A stretch of 64,000 bases of DNA, taken from positions 1,364,001 through 1,428,000 of the forward strand of contig NZ_CP092430.2 in assembly GCF_022374935.2 (NCBI RefSeq), written 5' to 3'. Of the stretch, positions 1 through 13,507 are shown piece by piece; position 1 is the first letter of the stretch; each line of letters begins with the position of its first letter. The notes beneath the pieces were generated by a model. The model was not told the DNA's origin, did not search any database, and saw only the letters and a list, made by a program, of their open reading frames with translations. This stretch comes from Mycolicibacter virginiensis. GTDB taxonomy: Bacteria; Actinomycetota; Actinomycetes; Mycobacteriales; Mycobacteriaceae. The position numbers and the translations under genes are program-made.

Positions 1-2
1 CG

Positions 3-332
3 GTCGGTGCTCCGCGGCAGTTCGGGTCCACCGAACACCTCTGCAGCGAGGCGATCACCGCCTATGTCGACGGCGAACTGCGGATGAACGCTCACCTGCG
101 TGCGGCCCACCACCTGTCGCTGTGTCCCGATTGCGCGGCCGAGGTGGAGTACCAGGGCCGGGCACGCTCGGCCCTGCGCGATTCGCATCCGATCCGGATC
201 CCCTCCGCGCTGCTCGGCCTGCTGGCCCAGATACCCGACTCCCCGGCCGATTGCACGCCTGACGAGGCCACCAGGCCGATGCCTGCCCCGTTCGACGATG
301 GCAAACCTCAAGAACGCCGCAAACGTCGGTAA
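3..332 (+). CDS. rseA: Anti-sigma-E factor RseA, 3' part (5' end outside window)
   Basis: This is the C-terminal part of a zinc-associated anti-sigma factor that would bind and silence the envelope-stress sigma factor SigE in the cytoplasm. The reading frame is open from base 3, so the start lies upstream of the window. The motif HLSLCPDC (H-x3-C-x2-C, in codons near bases 110-140) is the zinc-binding signature of ZAS anti-sigma factors. The stretch from FGSTEHL to SHPIRIPS closely matches what I recall of M. tuberculosis RseA (Rv1222). The downstream neighbours htrA and tatB are the same as in M. tuberculosis, which supports the assignment. In that species RseA is phosphorylated by PknB and degraded by Clp protease; this is family knowledge and not visible here. 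Confidence 0.9.
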   Translation, partial: VGAPRQFGSTEHLCSEAITAYVDGELRMNAHLRAAHHLSLCPDCAAEVEYQGRARSALRDSHPIRIPSALLGLLAQIPDSPADCTPDEATRPMPAPFDDGKPQERRKRR

Positions 333-419
333 GGTGGATCTCCAGCGGCGTCAGCGCCCGGTGATGCTGTGCTCGCGGAGCCTGGAAGCGCCCCAGGGCT
401 GGACCCGGAAGAGGAATAG

Positions 420-1919
<1,500 letters not shown>

Positions 1920-1930
1920 AGTTCGCCTCG

Positions 1931-2314
1931 ATGTTCGCGAATGTCGGCTGGGGCGAGATGTTGGTCCTGGTGGTGCTCGGGTTGGTGATCTTGGGTCCGG
2001 AGCGGTTGCCGGGAGCGATCCGGTGGACCGCTGGTGCGCTGCGCCAGGCCCGGGACTACGTCACCAACGCCACCGACCAGCTGCGCGACGAGATCGGCCC
2101 GGAGTTCGATGACCTGCGGGCTCCGCTGAGCGAATTGCAGAAGTTGCGTGGCATGACCCCGCGCGCCGCGCTGACCCGCCATCTGCTGGACGGCGACGAT
2201 TCGCTGTTCACCGCGGTCGGTTCGCTGGCCGCAGAGGCCCGTCCGATGCCGCCGATCCCGGCCGTGGTGCCCGAGCCGGGTGGGCCGGCTCCCTTCGACA
2301 CCGACGCCACCTAG
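1931..2314 (+). CDS. tatB: Sec-independent protein translocase subunit TatB
   Basis: This 127-residue protein is the TatB subunit of the twin-arginine export complex, which recognises folded RR-signal precursors together with TatC. The N-terminus ([11 protein letters not shown]...) forms one short membrane helix (about residues 6-22) ending in the hinge GPERLP. An amphipathic helix rich in charged residues follows, and a proline-rich tail is probably disordered. This architecture is diagnostic of TatA/B proteins, and the length and htrA-tatB order fit TatB (Rv1224) rather than TatA. It starts 11 bases after the htrA stop and so is probably co-transcribed with it. It converges on mrp, with only 7 bases between the stops. 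Confidence 0.92.
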   Translation: MFANVGWGEMLVLVVLGLVILGPERLPGAIRWTAGALRQARDYVTNATDQLRDEIGPEFDDLRAPLSELQKLRGMTPRAALTRHLLDGDDSLFTAVGSLAAEARPMPPIPAVVPEPGGPAPFDTDAT

Positions 2315-2321
2315 AGCAGGC

Positions 2322-3476
2322 TCAGCGCCGGGAGCCCCCGGTGTCCAGACCCAGCGACATCCCCACCAGTCCGCGCCGGCGGGTGGCCAGCTGATCGGCG
2401 ATCTGACGCAGCTCCTTGCCCGCCGCCGAGTCCGGCGACAGCACCACCGGGGACCCGGAGTCGCCGCCGGTCACCATTTCGCTGTCGATCGGCACCTGGC
2501 CGAGCAGCGGCACATCCCGGCCCATCGCCCGGGTCAGCCGCTCGGCCACCCGCTCGCCGCCTCCCTCGCCGAACAGGTGCATGGTGGACCCGTCGGGCAT
2601 GGCCAGTCCGGCCATGTTCTCCACCACCCCGACGACCTGCTGGCGGGTCTGCAGGGCGATCGCCCCGGCCCGCTCGGCCACCTCCGCGGCCGCCTGCTGC
2701 GGCGTGGTCACCACCAGGATCTCGGCCGACGGCACCAGCTGGGCCACCGAGATCGCGATGTCGCCGGTGCCCGGGGGCAGATCCAGCAACAGCACGTCCA
2801 GGTCGCCCCAGTAGACGTCGGCGAGGAACTGCTGCAACGCCCGGTGCAGCATCGGGCCCCGCCACACCACCGGCGTGTTGCCCTGGGTGAACATCGCGAT
2901 CGAGATCACCTTCACGCCGTATCCGATCGGCGGCATGATCATCGAGTCGACTTGGGTGGGCAGGGCGGTGACGCCCATCATCCGCGGCACCGAGTGGCCG
3001 TAGATGTCGGCATCGAGCACCCCGACGGACATGCCGCGTTCGGCCAGCGCGACCGCGAGATTGACGGTCACACTCGATTTGCCGACCCCGCCCTTGCCGG
3101 AGGCGATCGCGTACACCTTGGTCAGCGAGCCCGGCTGGGCGAACGGGATGACCGGTTCCTTGGCGTCGCCGCGCAGCTGTTTGCGCAGCTCGGCGCGTTG
3201 CTCGTCGCTGAAGACATCGAGGCTGACCTTGACGGGTCCGGTGCCAGGCACGTCGTTGATCGCCGTCGTCACGTTGCTGGTGATCTCGGCTTTCATCGGA
3301 CAGCCGGCGATCGTCAGGTAGATCGTGACGTGGACGCTGCGGTCGTCCGCGATCTCGATGCTTTTGACCATGCCCAGATCGGTGATCGGACGCCGAATGT
3401 CGGGGTCCAGCACGGTGCCCAACGCTGCATAGATGGCGTCGTGCAGGGCTGCAGTGTCATCGTGATTCTCGGACAT
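2322..3476 (-). CDS. mrp: Mrp/NBP35-family iron-sulfur carrier ATPase (ApbC-like)
   Basis: A 384-residue cytosolic P-loop ATPase of the family that carries or assembles Fe-S clusters. Residues about 10-85 form an MIP18/DUF59 domain (PITDLGMV, IAGCPMK). The deviant Walker A GKGGVGKS is at residues 127-134, and the ATPase core includes DLPPGTGD. I chose ATG 3476, giving MSENHDD, over an upstream in-frame ATG at 3554, because the extra 26 residues look non-coding and the shorter form matches family length. The usual CPxC pair after ENM is replaced by AMPDG, so the bridging cluster ligands of classical Mrp are absent. Related to Rv1229c. The Mtb genes Rv1225c-lpqX are missing between tatB and mrp. 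Confidence 0.92.
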   Translation of the reverse strand: MSENHDDTAALHDAIYAALGTVLDPDIRRPITDLGMVKSIEIADDRSVHVTIYLTIAGCPMKAEITSNVTTAINDVPGTGPVKVSLDVFSDEQRAELRKQLRGDAKEPVIPFAQPGSLTKVYAIASGKGGVGKSSVTVNLAVALAERGMSVGVLDADIYGHSVPRMMGVTALPTQVDSMIMPPIGYGVKVISIAMFTQGNTPVVWRGPMLHRALQQFLADVYWGDLDVLLLDLPPGTGDIAISVAQLVPSAEILVVTTPQQAAAEVAERAGAIALQTRQQVVGVVENMAGLAMPDGSTMHLFGEGGGERVAERLTRAMGRDVPLLGQVPIDSEMVTGGDSGSPVVLSPDSAAGKELRQIADQLATRRRGLVGMSLGLDTGGSRR

Positions 3477-3525
3477 CGCAACCGAGTCTAAGGCAGTACG
3501 GCAGGGCCTTTGCCTGTGAGATGCG

Positions 3526-4845
3526 TCAGGCCGGCGGGACGGCCTGCGGCCCATCCTGCGGTGCGCCGGCCGGCGCCGGTGGCGGCGGCGCGCCCGGTAC
3601 GTCCAGCGGGGCCGGCGCGACGGCGTAGGCCGGCATCGGCGCGGGCGGGACCGGAGCCTCCGGGGGGCCGAAGGGAGCCGGCGGCACGCCGTTGGGCGGT
3701 ACTGGTGCGGCCGGGACGGCTTGAGGCTCCAGACAGATCATCCGGCAGGCCGCCGAGGGGCGCGGCAGCTGCTGCTGTTGCTGCTGCTCGGGCGAGGACA
3801 TCCACGGGGGCAGCCACGGCAGGTTCGCCAGCTGGGATTCCAAACTCGGCTGACCCAGGTCGATCAGCGACGATTCGGCTGGGTGATCGAGCCGCGACAT
3901 CCCGTGCAGGCTGAGTGATTCCGGCCCGAGCCCTTCCGGGTGTTCCAGGTGCTCCAGATGCAGGTCCGCGATCGGCGGCGCCGGGCCCACGATCGGCGGC
4001 AGGTCGACGGGAGCCACCCCGGTGGCATAGGCCGCCGCCCAACCCATCACGTTCTCCGCGTAGGCCATCGAGTTGTTGTAGCGCAGGATCGCGGTCAGAA
4101 CCTGCGACTGTTCGCGCAGGTTCATCCCACCGCTGCACAGGTACCGCGCTGCCGCCAACGTCGCGTCGTAGACGTTCTGCGGGTCCGCGCGACCGTCGCC
4201 GTCGCCGTCGGCGGCATACCGCGACCAGGTCCCGGGCAGGAATTGCATGGGGCCCAGTGCGCGGGCGTAGACCACCCGGCCGGGGGCGCTGCTGGCCACG
4301 ATGACTTCGTTTCCTGGCAGCGTGCCGTCCAGCGCCGGCCCGTAGATCGGTTGCAGCACATTGCCGCGCGCGTCGGTGGCCCCGCCGTTGGCGTGCCCGG
4401 ACTCGATACGGCCGATCCCGGCCAGCAGGTTCCAGCTGATCCCGCATTCGGGTTCGGCGACCGCCATCTGCCGCTCGGCATTTTGGTACGCCGCCAGCGC
4501 CGTCTTGGGGATCCCCAAGGTGCCCGGTGCATAGACGACGGCCGCCGGTGGCGCCGACGGGGCACCGGCGGCCACGTGCAGATTCGGTTGCGAGCGGGGG
4601 ATCGCGACGACGGAGGGGCCCGAGTAGCGGCCGGACGTGTGCACCGATGCCGCCAGCGGGGTGATCGCAGCGTTGCGCAGCGGCAGCGAGCTCGACGGCG
4701 AGCGGGGCGTGGCACCCACGGCGCCGGCGAATACCAGCGGGGTGATGAACGCCAGGCCGAAGGCAGGTCGCAGGGCCGAACGGGCCGCCCGCCGCACCTT
4801 GGCGGCGCGGGACACGCGTTCCGGTGCGCCGCCCCCTATTGGCAC
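3526..4845 (-). CDS. Exported lytic murein transglycosylase with proline-rich tail (Rv1230c-like)
   Basis: This 439-residue protein should cleave peptidoglycan glycan strands outside the membrane. A basic N-terminus and hydrophobic segment (about residues 25-45) form a signal peptide or anchor. The SLT/MltB-like catalytic domain spans about residues 115-280: E148 in GRIESGH is the probable catalytic acid, and ALGPMQFLPGTW and ILRYNNS are family motifs. DGDGDG resembles a calcium-binding loop. Residues 280-439 are low complexity, with a run of five glutamines and many prolines, and may span the wall. The gene follows the DUF1003 gene on the same strand after about 120 bases and lies 50 bases before mrp. 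M. tuberculosis has an equivalent gene (Rv1230c) in the same position. Confidence 0.85.
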   Translation of the reverse strand: MPIGGGAPERVSRAAKVRRAARSALRPAFGLAFITPLVFAGAVGATPRSPSSSLPLRNAAITPLAASVHTSGRYSGPSVVAIPRSQPNLHVAAGAPSAPPAAVVYAPGTLGIPKTALAAYQNAERQMAVAEPECGISWNLLAGIGRIESGHANGGATDARGNVLQPIYGPALDGTLPGNEVIVASSAPGRVVYARALGPMQFLPGTWSRYAADGDGDGRADPQNVYDATLAAARYLCSGGMNLREQSQVLTAILRYNNSMAYAENVMGWAAAYATGVAPVDLPPIVGPAPPIADLHLEHLEHPEGLGPESLSLHGMSRLDHPAESSLIDLGQPSLESQLANLPWLPPWMSSPEQQQQQQLPRPSAACRMICLEPQAVPAAPVPPNGVPPAPFGPPEAPVPPAPMPAYAVAPAPLDVPGAPPPPAPAGAPQDGPQAVPPA

Positions 4846-4962
4846 TCGACCGCCCCTTGTCCGCTTCGAAATAGTCTCGTGAAACCGCTCGGGCTTCGTG
4901 AACTAGGTCACCATACCCAACACGCGTCCCGCTGATGACCGTTATCTGGTCTGCGTCGCCTG

Positions 4963-5481
4963 TCAGGACGGTCGGTGCGGAGACTCCGAGCTAGCGGAGT
5001 CGGGCTCAGGCCGCAGGGATTCCAGCAGTTCCCGGACCCGCTCGAGCTCATGGTGCAAGTAGTCGCGAGTGGCAACCTCGCCGACTGCCAGCCGCAGGGA
5101 CGCCAGTTCCCGAGCCAGGTACTCGGTGTCGGCTTTGGTCTGTGCGGCGCGGCGGCGGTCCTCGTCCAAGCTGACCCGGTCACGGTTCTCCTGCCGGTTC
5201 TGGGCCAGCAGGATCAGCGGAGCGGCGTAGGCGGCCTGGGTGGAAAAGGCCAGGTTGAGCAGGATGAACGGATAGGGGTCCCACTTCAGGCTGACCGCGT
5301 AGACGTTCAGCAAAATCCATCCCACCACCAGCACGGTCTGAATGGCCAGGTAGCGCCCGGTGCCGAAGAACCGCGCCACCGATTCGGTGAACCGGCCCAG
5401 CGCGTCGGGATCCATGTTCAGGCTGGGCAGCCGCGAGGTGCGGGGCGTGGAGAGCCGCTGTGATGTTGAGCGGTCGGTCAC
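4963..5481 (-). CDS. DUF1003 membrane protein (Rv1231c-like)
   Basis: A 172-residue predicted inner-membrane protein of the DUF1003 family, whose biochemical role is not established. Two membrane helices are visible (around YLAIQTVLVVGWILLNVY and PFILLNLAFSTQAAYAAPLILLA). A basic, heptad-like C-terminal region (QENRDRVSLDEDRR onward) looks like a coiled coil. The start is set to GTG 5481 because that codon overlaps the TGA of the upstream MgtE-like gene as GTGA; the ORF also runs 18 codons further upstream. The tight coupling suggests the two proteins act together. The order MgtE-like, DUF1003, transglycosylase matches Rv1232c-Rv1230c. Confidence 0.82.
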   Translation of the reverse strand: MTDRSTSQRLSTPRTSRLPSLNMDPDALGRFTESVARFFGTGRYLAIQTVLVVGWILLNVYAVSLKWDPYPFILLNLAFSTQAAYAAPLILLAQNRQENRDRVSLDEDRRRAAQTKADTEYLARELASLRLAVGEVATRDYLHHELERVRELLESLRPEPDSASSESPHRPS

Positions 5482-6776
5482 GACGGCCTCCCGGCGAGTT
5501 TCGGTCCCAGGTCCGGCTCGGGTGTTTCGCGCCAATCATCGGGCAGCAGGTGGTCCAGCACGTCGTCGACCGTCACCGCGCCCAGCAGGTGATTCTGTTC
5601 GTCGAGCACCGGCCCACAGACCAGGTTGTAGGCGGCGAAGTAGCGGGTCAACTCCGCCAGCGACACCTCGGGGTTCAAAGCCGGCAGGTCGGAGTCGACG
5701 AACCCGCCGATGAGCTCGGCCGGCGGCACCCGCAGCAGCCGCTGCAGTGCGACGCAGCCCAGGTACCGGCCGGTGGGCGTGGCGGTAGGGGCTCGGGTCA
5801 CGAAAACCAGCGACGACAGCGCCGGGGTGAGGTCGGGGTCGCGGACCCGGGCCAGTGCCTCGGCGACCGAGGTGTCCGCGGTCAGCACCACTGGGTTGGT
5901 GGTCATCAACCCGCCCGCGGTGTCGGGGGAGTGTTCCAGCAGTCGGCGAACCGGATCGGAGTCGTCGGGGTCCATCCGCGCCAGCAGAGCTTCGGCCTCG
6001 GTCGGGTTCATCACGCCCAGCAGGTCCGCGGCGTCGTCGGGGTCCATCTCCTCCAGCACGTCGGCGGCCCGGTCGGCGCCCAGCTGGCCCAGTACGACGG
6101 CCTGACGTTCCTCGGGCAGCTCCTGCAGGATGTCGGCCAGCCGCGCGTTGTCCAGGGCGTTGATCACCTCGTAGCGCCGCTTGGGCGTCAGCTCGCGGAT
6201 CGCGTCGGCGACCTCGATCGGTCGCCAGCCCTCGAACTGTTGCAGCAGTTGCGCGACGCCCTGCCCGGGCATCGCCAGCGCGGACGGGGTCAGGCCCTGC
6301 ACGTTGTGCCAGTCGACGATGTGTACGGCGGCGCGCCGGCCCAGCCGCCGGGAATGCCGCACCGCGATCCGGGTCACCAGCCAGTCGCGGGTGCGGCTCT
6401 GTTCGATGGCCAAGTCGGTGATCGCCACATCGACGCCGGCCAGCTCGGGCAGCTCCGGGTCGGTGACCCGGACCTTGGTGTCCAGGACCTGGCCGAGCAC
6501 GAGTGCTTCACCGGGCCGCTGATTGAACTTGCGCAGGGACACCGTTCCGGTGTTGAGGGTGACGGCATTGGGCTCGATCGACGCCACCCGCAGAATCGGC
6601 ACGAAGATGCGTCTGCGGGTGGGCAGTTCGACCACGAGTCCCAGGACACGCGGCTGCTGACGCACGATGCTGAGGCTGACGACCACATCGCGGACCCGAC
6701 CGACGGATTCGCCGAACGGGCCTAGCACCAGCATCCTCGCAAGTCGCGCTGCGTAAACCCTGTTGCTCGACGCCAT
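5478..6776 (-). CDS. MgtE-like regulatory protein: PRC-barrel, MgtE_N and two CBS domains, no channel domain (Rv1232c-like)
   Basis: A 432-residue soluble protein related to the cytosolic half of the magnesium channel MgtE. Residues about 10-165 carry PRC-barrel-like repeats. The MgtE_N superhelix follows (about 185-285), with motifs such as LQELPEER, VLEEMDPDDAADLLG and LLEHSPDTAGGLM. A CBS pair ends the protein (about 290-420). No membrane segments are present, so this is not a transporter alone. A sensor or regulator role, perhaps with the coupled DUF1003 membrane protein, is inference. It is divergent from the CitE-like gene, with only 24 bases between the starts, so the promoters overlap. 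Confidence 0.82.
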   Translation of the reverse strand: MASSNRVYAARLARMLVLGPFGESVGRVRDVVVSLSIVRQQPRVLGLVVELPTRRRIFVPILRVASIEPNAVTLNTGTVSLRKFNQRPGEALVLGQVLDTKVRVTDPELPELAGVDVAITDLAIEQSRTRDWLVTRIAVRHSRRLGRRAAVHIVDWHNVQGLTPSALAMPGQGVAQLLQQFEGWRPIEVADAIRELTPKRRYEVINALDNARLADILQELPEERQAVVLGQLGADRAADVLEEMDPDDAADLLGVMNPTEAEALLARMDPDDSDPVRRLLEHSPDTAGGLMTTNPVVLTADTSVAEALARVRDPDLTPALSSLVFVTRAPTATPTGRYLGCVALQRLLRVPPAELIGGFVDSDLPALNPEVSLAELTRYFAAYNLVCGPVLDEQNHLLGAVTVDDVLDHLLPDDWRETPEPDLGPKLAGRPS

Positions 6777-6800
6777 GGTTGAAAGGGTAGGAGTATTTAG

Positions 6801-7769
6801 GTGACCAACGTGTATCGCCCCCGCCGTACTTGCCTGTCGGTACCTGGCAGCAGCCAGAAGATGATCGACAAGGCCAAGGGCCTATCCGCAGATGAGGTCT
6901 TCCTCGACCTGGAGGACGCCGTCGCTCCAGCGGCAAAAGAGCAGGCCCGGACCCTGGTCGCCCAAGCGTTGACCGCGCCGGACTGGACGGCGCCGCTGCT
7001 CGGGGTGCGGGTCAACGACTGGACCACCCCGTGGACGCACGCCGACCTGATCGAGGTGGTCTCGGCGGTCGGTGCCGCTGGCAGCCGACTCGATGTGATC
7101 GTGCTGCCGAAGGTGTCGGACGCCTCGCATGTCCAGGCTCTCGATCTGCTGCTCACCCAACTGGAGACCATCCACGGGCTACCGGTCGGGCAGATCGGCA
7201 TCGACGCCCAGATCGAGGACGCGCGCGGCCTGATGAACATCAACGCGATCGCCGCAGCGCCGCGGGTGCAGGCCTTGGTGCTCGGACCGGCCGATCTGAT
7301 GGCCAGCCTCAACACCCGCACCCTTGAGGTCGGCGAGCAGCCCGAGGGATACACCGAGGGCGACGCCTACCACCACGTCTTGATGACGATCCTGGTGGCG
7401 GCGCGCGCCCACGGGGTGGCCGCGGTCGACGGGCCGTATCTGAAAGTGCGTGACGTTGAGGCCTTCCGGCGGGTGGCCGGCCGTTCGGCCGCACTCGGTT
7501 ACGACGGCAAATGGGTGCTGCACCCCGACCAGATCGCAGCGGGCAACGAGATCTTCAGCCCGCGTCAGTCCGAGTACGACCACGCCGAGCTGATCCTGGA
7601 GGCCTACGCGTGGCACACCTCGCACGCCGGCGGTGCTCGCGGTGCGGTGATGCTCGGTGACGAGATGCTCGACGAGGCCAGCCGCAAGATGGCGTTGGTG
7701 GTCGCTGGCAAGGGCCGGGCGGCCGGAATGCGCCGTGAGGCACCGCCGTTCACGCCGCCTTCGGCCTAA
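6801..7769 (+). CDS. HpcH/HpaI aldolase / CitE-like lyase (malyl-CoA lyase superfamily)
   Basis: A 322-residue cytosolic TIM-barrel lyase that should cleave or condense a (hydroxy)acyl-CoA such as malyl-CoA or citramalyl-CoA. N-terminal motifs RRTCLSVPGSS and FLDLEDAV (E38), the metal-binding E139 in AQIEDARGL and D165 in LGPADLMA mark the CitE/Mcl superfamily. Substrate cannot be read from sequence. The start is GTG 6801, preceded by a good purine-rich site (gaaagggtaggag, bases 6781-6793). As I recall it, no such gene lies here in M. tuberculosis, where relatives are citE (Rv2498c) and Rv3075c; I infer species-specific gain or loss. Its 3' end converges on the DUF4190 gene across a palindrome at 7819-7886. 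Confidence 0.82.
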   Translation: MTNVYRPRRTCLSVPGSSQKMIDKAKGLSADEVFLDLEDAVAPAAKEQARTLVAQALTAPDWTAPLLGVRVNDWTTPWTHADLIEVVSAVGAAGSRLDVIVLPKVSDASHVQALDLLLTQLETIHGLPVGQIGIDAQIEDARGLMNINAIAAAPRVQALVLGPADLMASLNTRTLEVGEQPEGYTEGDAYHHVLMTILVAARAHGVAAVDGPYLKVRDVEAFRRVAGRSAALGYDGKWVLHPDQIAAGNEIFSPRQSEYDHAELILEAYAWHTSHAGGARGAVMLGDEMLDEASRKMALVVAGKGRAAGMRREAPPFTPPSA

Positions 7770-7818
7770 CGGGGCTGGGGTTTGCGCTGCACCCTCGCGC
7801 CAGCCCACAGCGGTAAGC

Positions 7819-7886
7819 GCCCGCCTTTGAGCGACACGTCGTGATGGGTTCGTTGAGGTACTCGACGTTGTCGCTCAGAGGTGGGC
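7819..7886. repeat. Imperfect palindrome between convergent genes (family copy 1)
   Basis: The left arm at 7819-7835 (GCCCGCCTTTGAGCGAC) pairs with the right arm at 7870-7886 (GTCGCTCAGAGGTGGGC) with two mismatches. An inner pair (ACGTCG at 7836-7841, CGACGT at 7863-7868) extends the stem. It sits between the 3' ends of the CitE-like gene and the DUF4190 gene, so it may serve as a bidirectional terminator. Related copies are at 52201-52278 and, split by an IS element, at 33410-33430 and 34780-34800. The rest of 7770-7932 shows no gene. Confidence 0.75.
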
Positions 7887-7932
7887 AACTGTCCTCGTCC
7901 CACCCGGCGGTCGGGGAGCCTCGGTAGGGCGC

Positions 7933-8535
7933 CTAGTTCAGGGCGATCATCGCGAGAATGAGCGAGAGTGTCACGGCGACACCGCCTATCGCGGTACCGG
8001 CCACTGCCATGCCGTGGCCGGCCTCACCGGTCGACTTGATCTGGCTCAATGCCACGCCGCCGAGGATGACACCGGCGACCCCCAGCGGCCAGAACACCAG
8101 GCCGAGTAGCGAGACCACCAGTGAACTGACCGCCAAGACGTTGGTCTTCTGCGCCTGGCCCGGATTGAAGTAGCTGCCCGGATACGGCGTGCCGTAGCCC
8201 GACGGCGGGTAACCGGGGGGATTGCCGTAGCCCGCGGGAGGGTATCCGGGCGGGGCGCCCACGCCTGGGTACTCGCCCGGAGCGGGCGGGGTGGGCGGCA
8301 GATAACCTCCGGGCGGCAGATAATTGCCGGGCGGCGGGGGCGGCGGGTAACCGCCCGCACCCGGGGGCGGCGGGGGGAAACCCGGCGGGGGATAGCCGGG
8401 CCCCGGCGGGTAGCCCTCGAAGCTCGGCGGGTACGGCCAGCCGCCCTGGTCGGGCGCGGGCGCACCCGGGTCCGCCCAGGGCTGGTCGGCATTGCCTCGT
8501 GGATTCTCGCCAGAATCCCCGCCGTGAGCTGTCAT
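7933..8535 (-). CDS. Proline/glycine-rich DUF4190 membrane protein (Rv1233c-like)
   Basis: A 200-residue small membrane protein of unknown function. Residues about 20-125 are a cytosolic low-complexity tail of P, G and Y (repeats such as YPPPGFPPPPP and GYGNPPGYPPSGYG). The C-terminal DUF4190 domain has two hydrophobic helices (TNVLAVSSLVVSLLG..., and the closing GTAIGGVAVTLSLILAMIAL). I chose ATG 8535 (MTAHGGDS), since the preceding in-frame stretch up to 8796 overlaps the divergent gene's promoter and is unlike the family. Rv1233c has the same layout and position. The start is 78 bases from the divergent stress-protein gene. Confidence 0.8.
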   Translation of the reverse strand: MTAHGGDSGENPRGNADQPWADPGAPAPDQGGWPYPPSFEGYPPGPGYPPPGFPPPPPGAGGYPPPPPPGNYLPPGGYLPPTPPAPGEYPGVGAPPGYPPAGYGNPPGYPPSGYGTPYPGSYFNPGQAQKTNVLAVSSLVVSLLGLVFWPLGVAGVILGGVALSQIKSTGEAGHGMAVAGTAIGGVAVTLSLILAMIALN

Positions 8536-8613
8536 GCTGTTCAACCTAGCCGATGCGCCGCGACCGGCCTGTCGTCCGACAGCCGCTTCCCGGAGCGAGG
8601 AGAGAGAAATCCC

Positions 8614-11522
<2,909 letters not shown>

Positions 11523-11526
<4 letters not shown>

Positions 11527-12350
11527 CCGAGCTTCGCCGGCGCACCGCGTGGCTGATCATCGACCTGGCCGTGGTGCTCTACGCGCTGGTGCCGGTGCTG
11601 TGGATCTTCTCGTTGTCGCTCAAGCCCACATCAACGGTCAAGGACGGCAGATTGATTCCGTCCACCGTGACCCTGGACAACTACCGCGGCATCTTCGCCG
11701 GTGACGTGTTCGGCTCGGCACTGATCAACTCGGTGGGCATCGGTCTGATCACCACGGTGATCGCGGTGGTGATCGGGGCGATGGCCGCCTACGCGGTGGC
11801 TCGCCTGGAGTTCCCCGGTAAGCGGCTGCTGGTCGGGGCGGCCCTGCTGATCGCGATGTTCCCCCAGATATCGCTGGTGACACCCATTTTCAACATCGAG
11901 CGCGCCACCGGGCTGTTCGACACCTGGTTGGGATTGATCATTCCCTACATCACCTTCGCGCTGCCGCTGGCGATCTACACCCTCTCGGCGTTCTTCCAAG
12001 AGATCCCGTGGGACCTGGAGAAGGCAGCGAAAATGGACGGCGCCACACCCGGGCAGGCGTTCCGCAAGGTGATCGCGCCGCTGGCGGCGCCGGGCATCGT
12101 CACCGCAGCGATTCTGGTGTTCATCTTCGCCTGGAACGACCTGCTGCTGGCGTTGTCGCTGACGGCGACCAAAGCCTCGGTCACCGCGCCGGTCGCGATC
12201 GCCAACTTCACCGGCAGTTCGCAATTCGAGGAGCCGACCGGATCGATCGCGGCGGGGGCAATGGTGATCACCGTGCCGATCATCGTCTTTGTTCTAATCT
12301 TCCAACGACGGATCGTGGCGGGACTCACCTCCGGCGCGGTGAAGGGATAG
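11523..12350 (+). CDS. sugB: Trehalose ABC importer permease SugB
   Basis: A 275-residue MalG-type permease, the second half of the trehalose channel. About six hydrophobic helices are present, and the EAA motif is near residues 166-188 ([16 protein letters not shown]). The start is ATG 11523, which overlaps the sugA stop (ATGA); a much longer in-frame ORF from 10851 merely runs antiparallel to codon constraints in sugA and is not real. The length agrees with Rv1237 (274 residues). Four bases separate its stop from the sugC start. Confidence 0.94.
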
Positions 12351-12354
12351 GCCG

Positions 12355-13500
12355 ATGGCAGAGATCGAACTCCTCCACATCACCAAGAGCTACCCCGATG
12401 GCGCAGTGGCGGTGAAAGATCTGTCGCTGAGCATCGCCGACGGTGAGTTCATCATTCTGGTGGGGCCCTCGGGCTGCGGAAAATCCACCACGCTGAACAT
12501 GATCGCCGGCCTGGAGGAGATCTCGTCGGGGGAGTTGCGCATCGGGGGTGAACGCGTCAACGAACGCGCACCTAAGGACCGCGACATCGCGATGGTGTTC
12601 CAGTCCTACGCGCTCTACCCACACATGACGGTGCGGCAAAACATCGCTTTCCCGCTGACCCTGGCCAAGATGCGCAAGCCGCAGATCGCCGAAAAGGTGG
12701 CGGAGGTGGCCAAGATCCTGGATCTGGCTGAGCTGTTGGATCGCAAGCCCTCACAGCTCTCCGGCGGCCAGCGTCAACGGGTCGCGATGGGGCGGGCGAT
12801 CGTGCGGCACCCCAAGGCATTTCTGATGGACGAGCCGCTGTCGAACCTCGACGCCAAGCTGCGGGTGCAGATGCGCAGTGAGATCGCCCGGCTGCAGCGC
12901 AGGCTGGGCACCACCACCGTCTACGTCACGCACGACCAGACCGAGGCGATGACGCTCGGGGACCGGGTGGTGGTGATGCACGGTGGGATCGCCCAGCAGG
13001 TCGGCACACCCGACGAGCTGTACGAGCGGCCCGCCAACCTGTTCGTCGCCGGTTTCGTCGGTTCTCCGGCGATGAACTTCTTCCCGGGCACGCTGACCGC
13101 GACCGGCGCACGCCTGCCCATCGGTGAGGTGCCGCTGGATGCGGCGACTCGCGAATCGATCGGCAAGCATCCCGCACCGGGCGGCGGGGAGGTGGTCATC
13201 GGGGTACGCCCGGAGCATCTGGGCGATGCCGCGCTGCTCGACGAGGCACAGCGTGGTCGCGCGGTGAAGTTCGCGGCCCGTGTGGATCTCGTCGAATCGC
13301 TGGGCGCCGACAAATACCTGTATTTCACCCCGAACGAATCCGGCGACGCGCCAGCCGAAAACAACCTGGTGGCCCGGGTTCCCGCTGCATCGAAGGCGGG
13401 CGGCGGGCAGCCGATCGAGTTGGCGCTGGACCCCGACAAGGTGGTCGTGTTCGACGCCAAGACCGGAGTGAATCTCAGCGTCGCACCGGCTGGGCGGTGA
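12355..13500 (+). CDS. sugC: Trehalose ABC importer ATPase SugC
   Basis: A 381-residue ATP-binding subunit of the MalK/UgpC group. Walker [10 protein letters not shown] is at residues 37-45, the signature LSGGQ at 135-139 and Walker B FLMDE at 156-160, followed by the switch histidine in YVTHDQTE. The C-terminal third is the TOBE/regulatory domain typical of sugar importers. It ends the lpqY-sugA-sugB-sugC operon and would power retrograde trehalose uptake. All catalytic motifs are intact. The next gene, a SUFU-domain protein, starts only 7 bases after its stop. Confidence 0.95.
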   Translation: MAEIELLHITKSYPDGAVAVKDLSLSIADGEFIILVGPSGCGKSTTLNMIAGLEEISSGELRIGGERVNERAPKDRDIAMVFQSYALYPHMTVRQNIAFPLTLAKMRKPQIAEKVAEVAKILDLAELLDRKPSQLSGGQRQRVAMGRAIVRHPKAFLMDEPLSNLDAKLRVQMRSEIARLQRRLGTTTVYVTHDQTEAMTLGDRVVVMHGGIAQQVGTPDELYERPANLFVAGFVGSPAMNFFPGTLTATGARLPIGEVPLDAATRESIGKHPAPGGGEVVIGVRPEHLGDAALLDEAQRGRAVKFAARVDLVESLGADKYLYFTPNESGDAPAENNLVARVPAASKAGGGQPIELALDPDKVVVFDAKTGVNLSVAPAGR

Positions 13501-13507
13501 CCCGCTG

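Noticed and set aside
2280..3491. 403-codon frame antisense to mrp
   Set aside because: The translation is rich in H, R and G, typical of an antisense high-GC frame; mrp is clearly coding.
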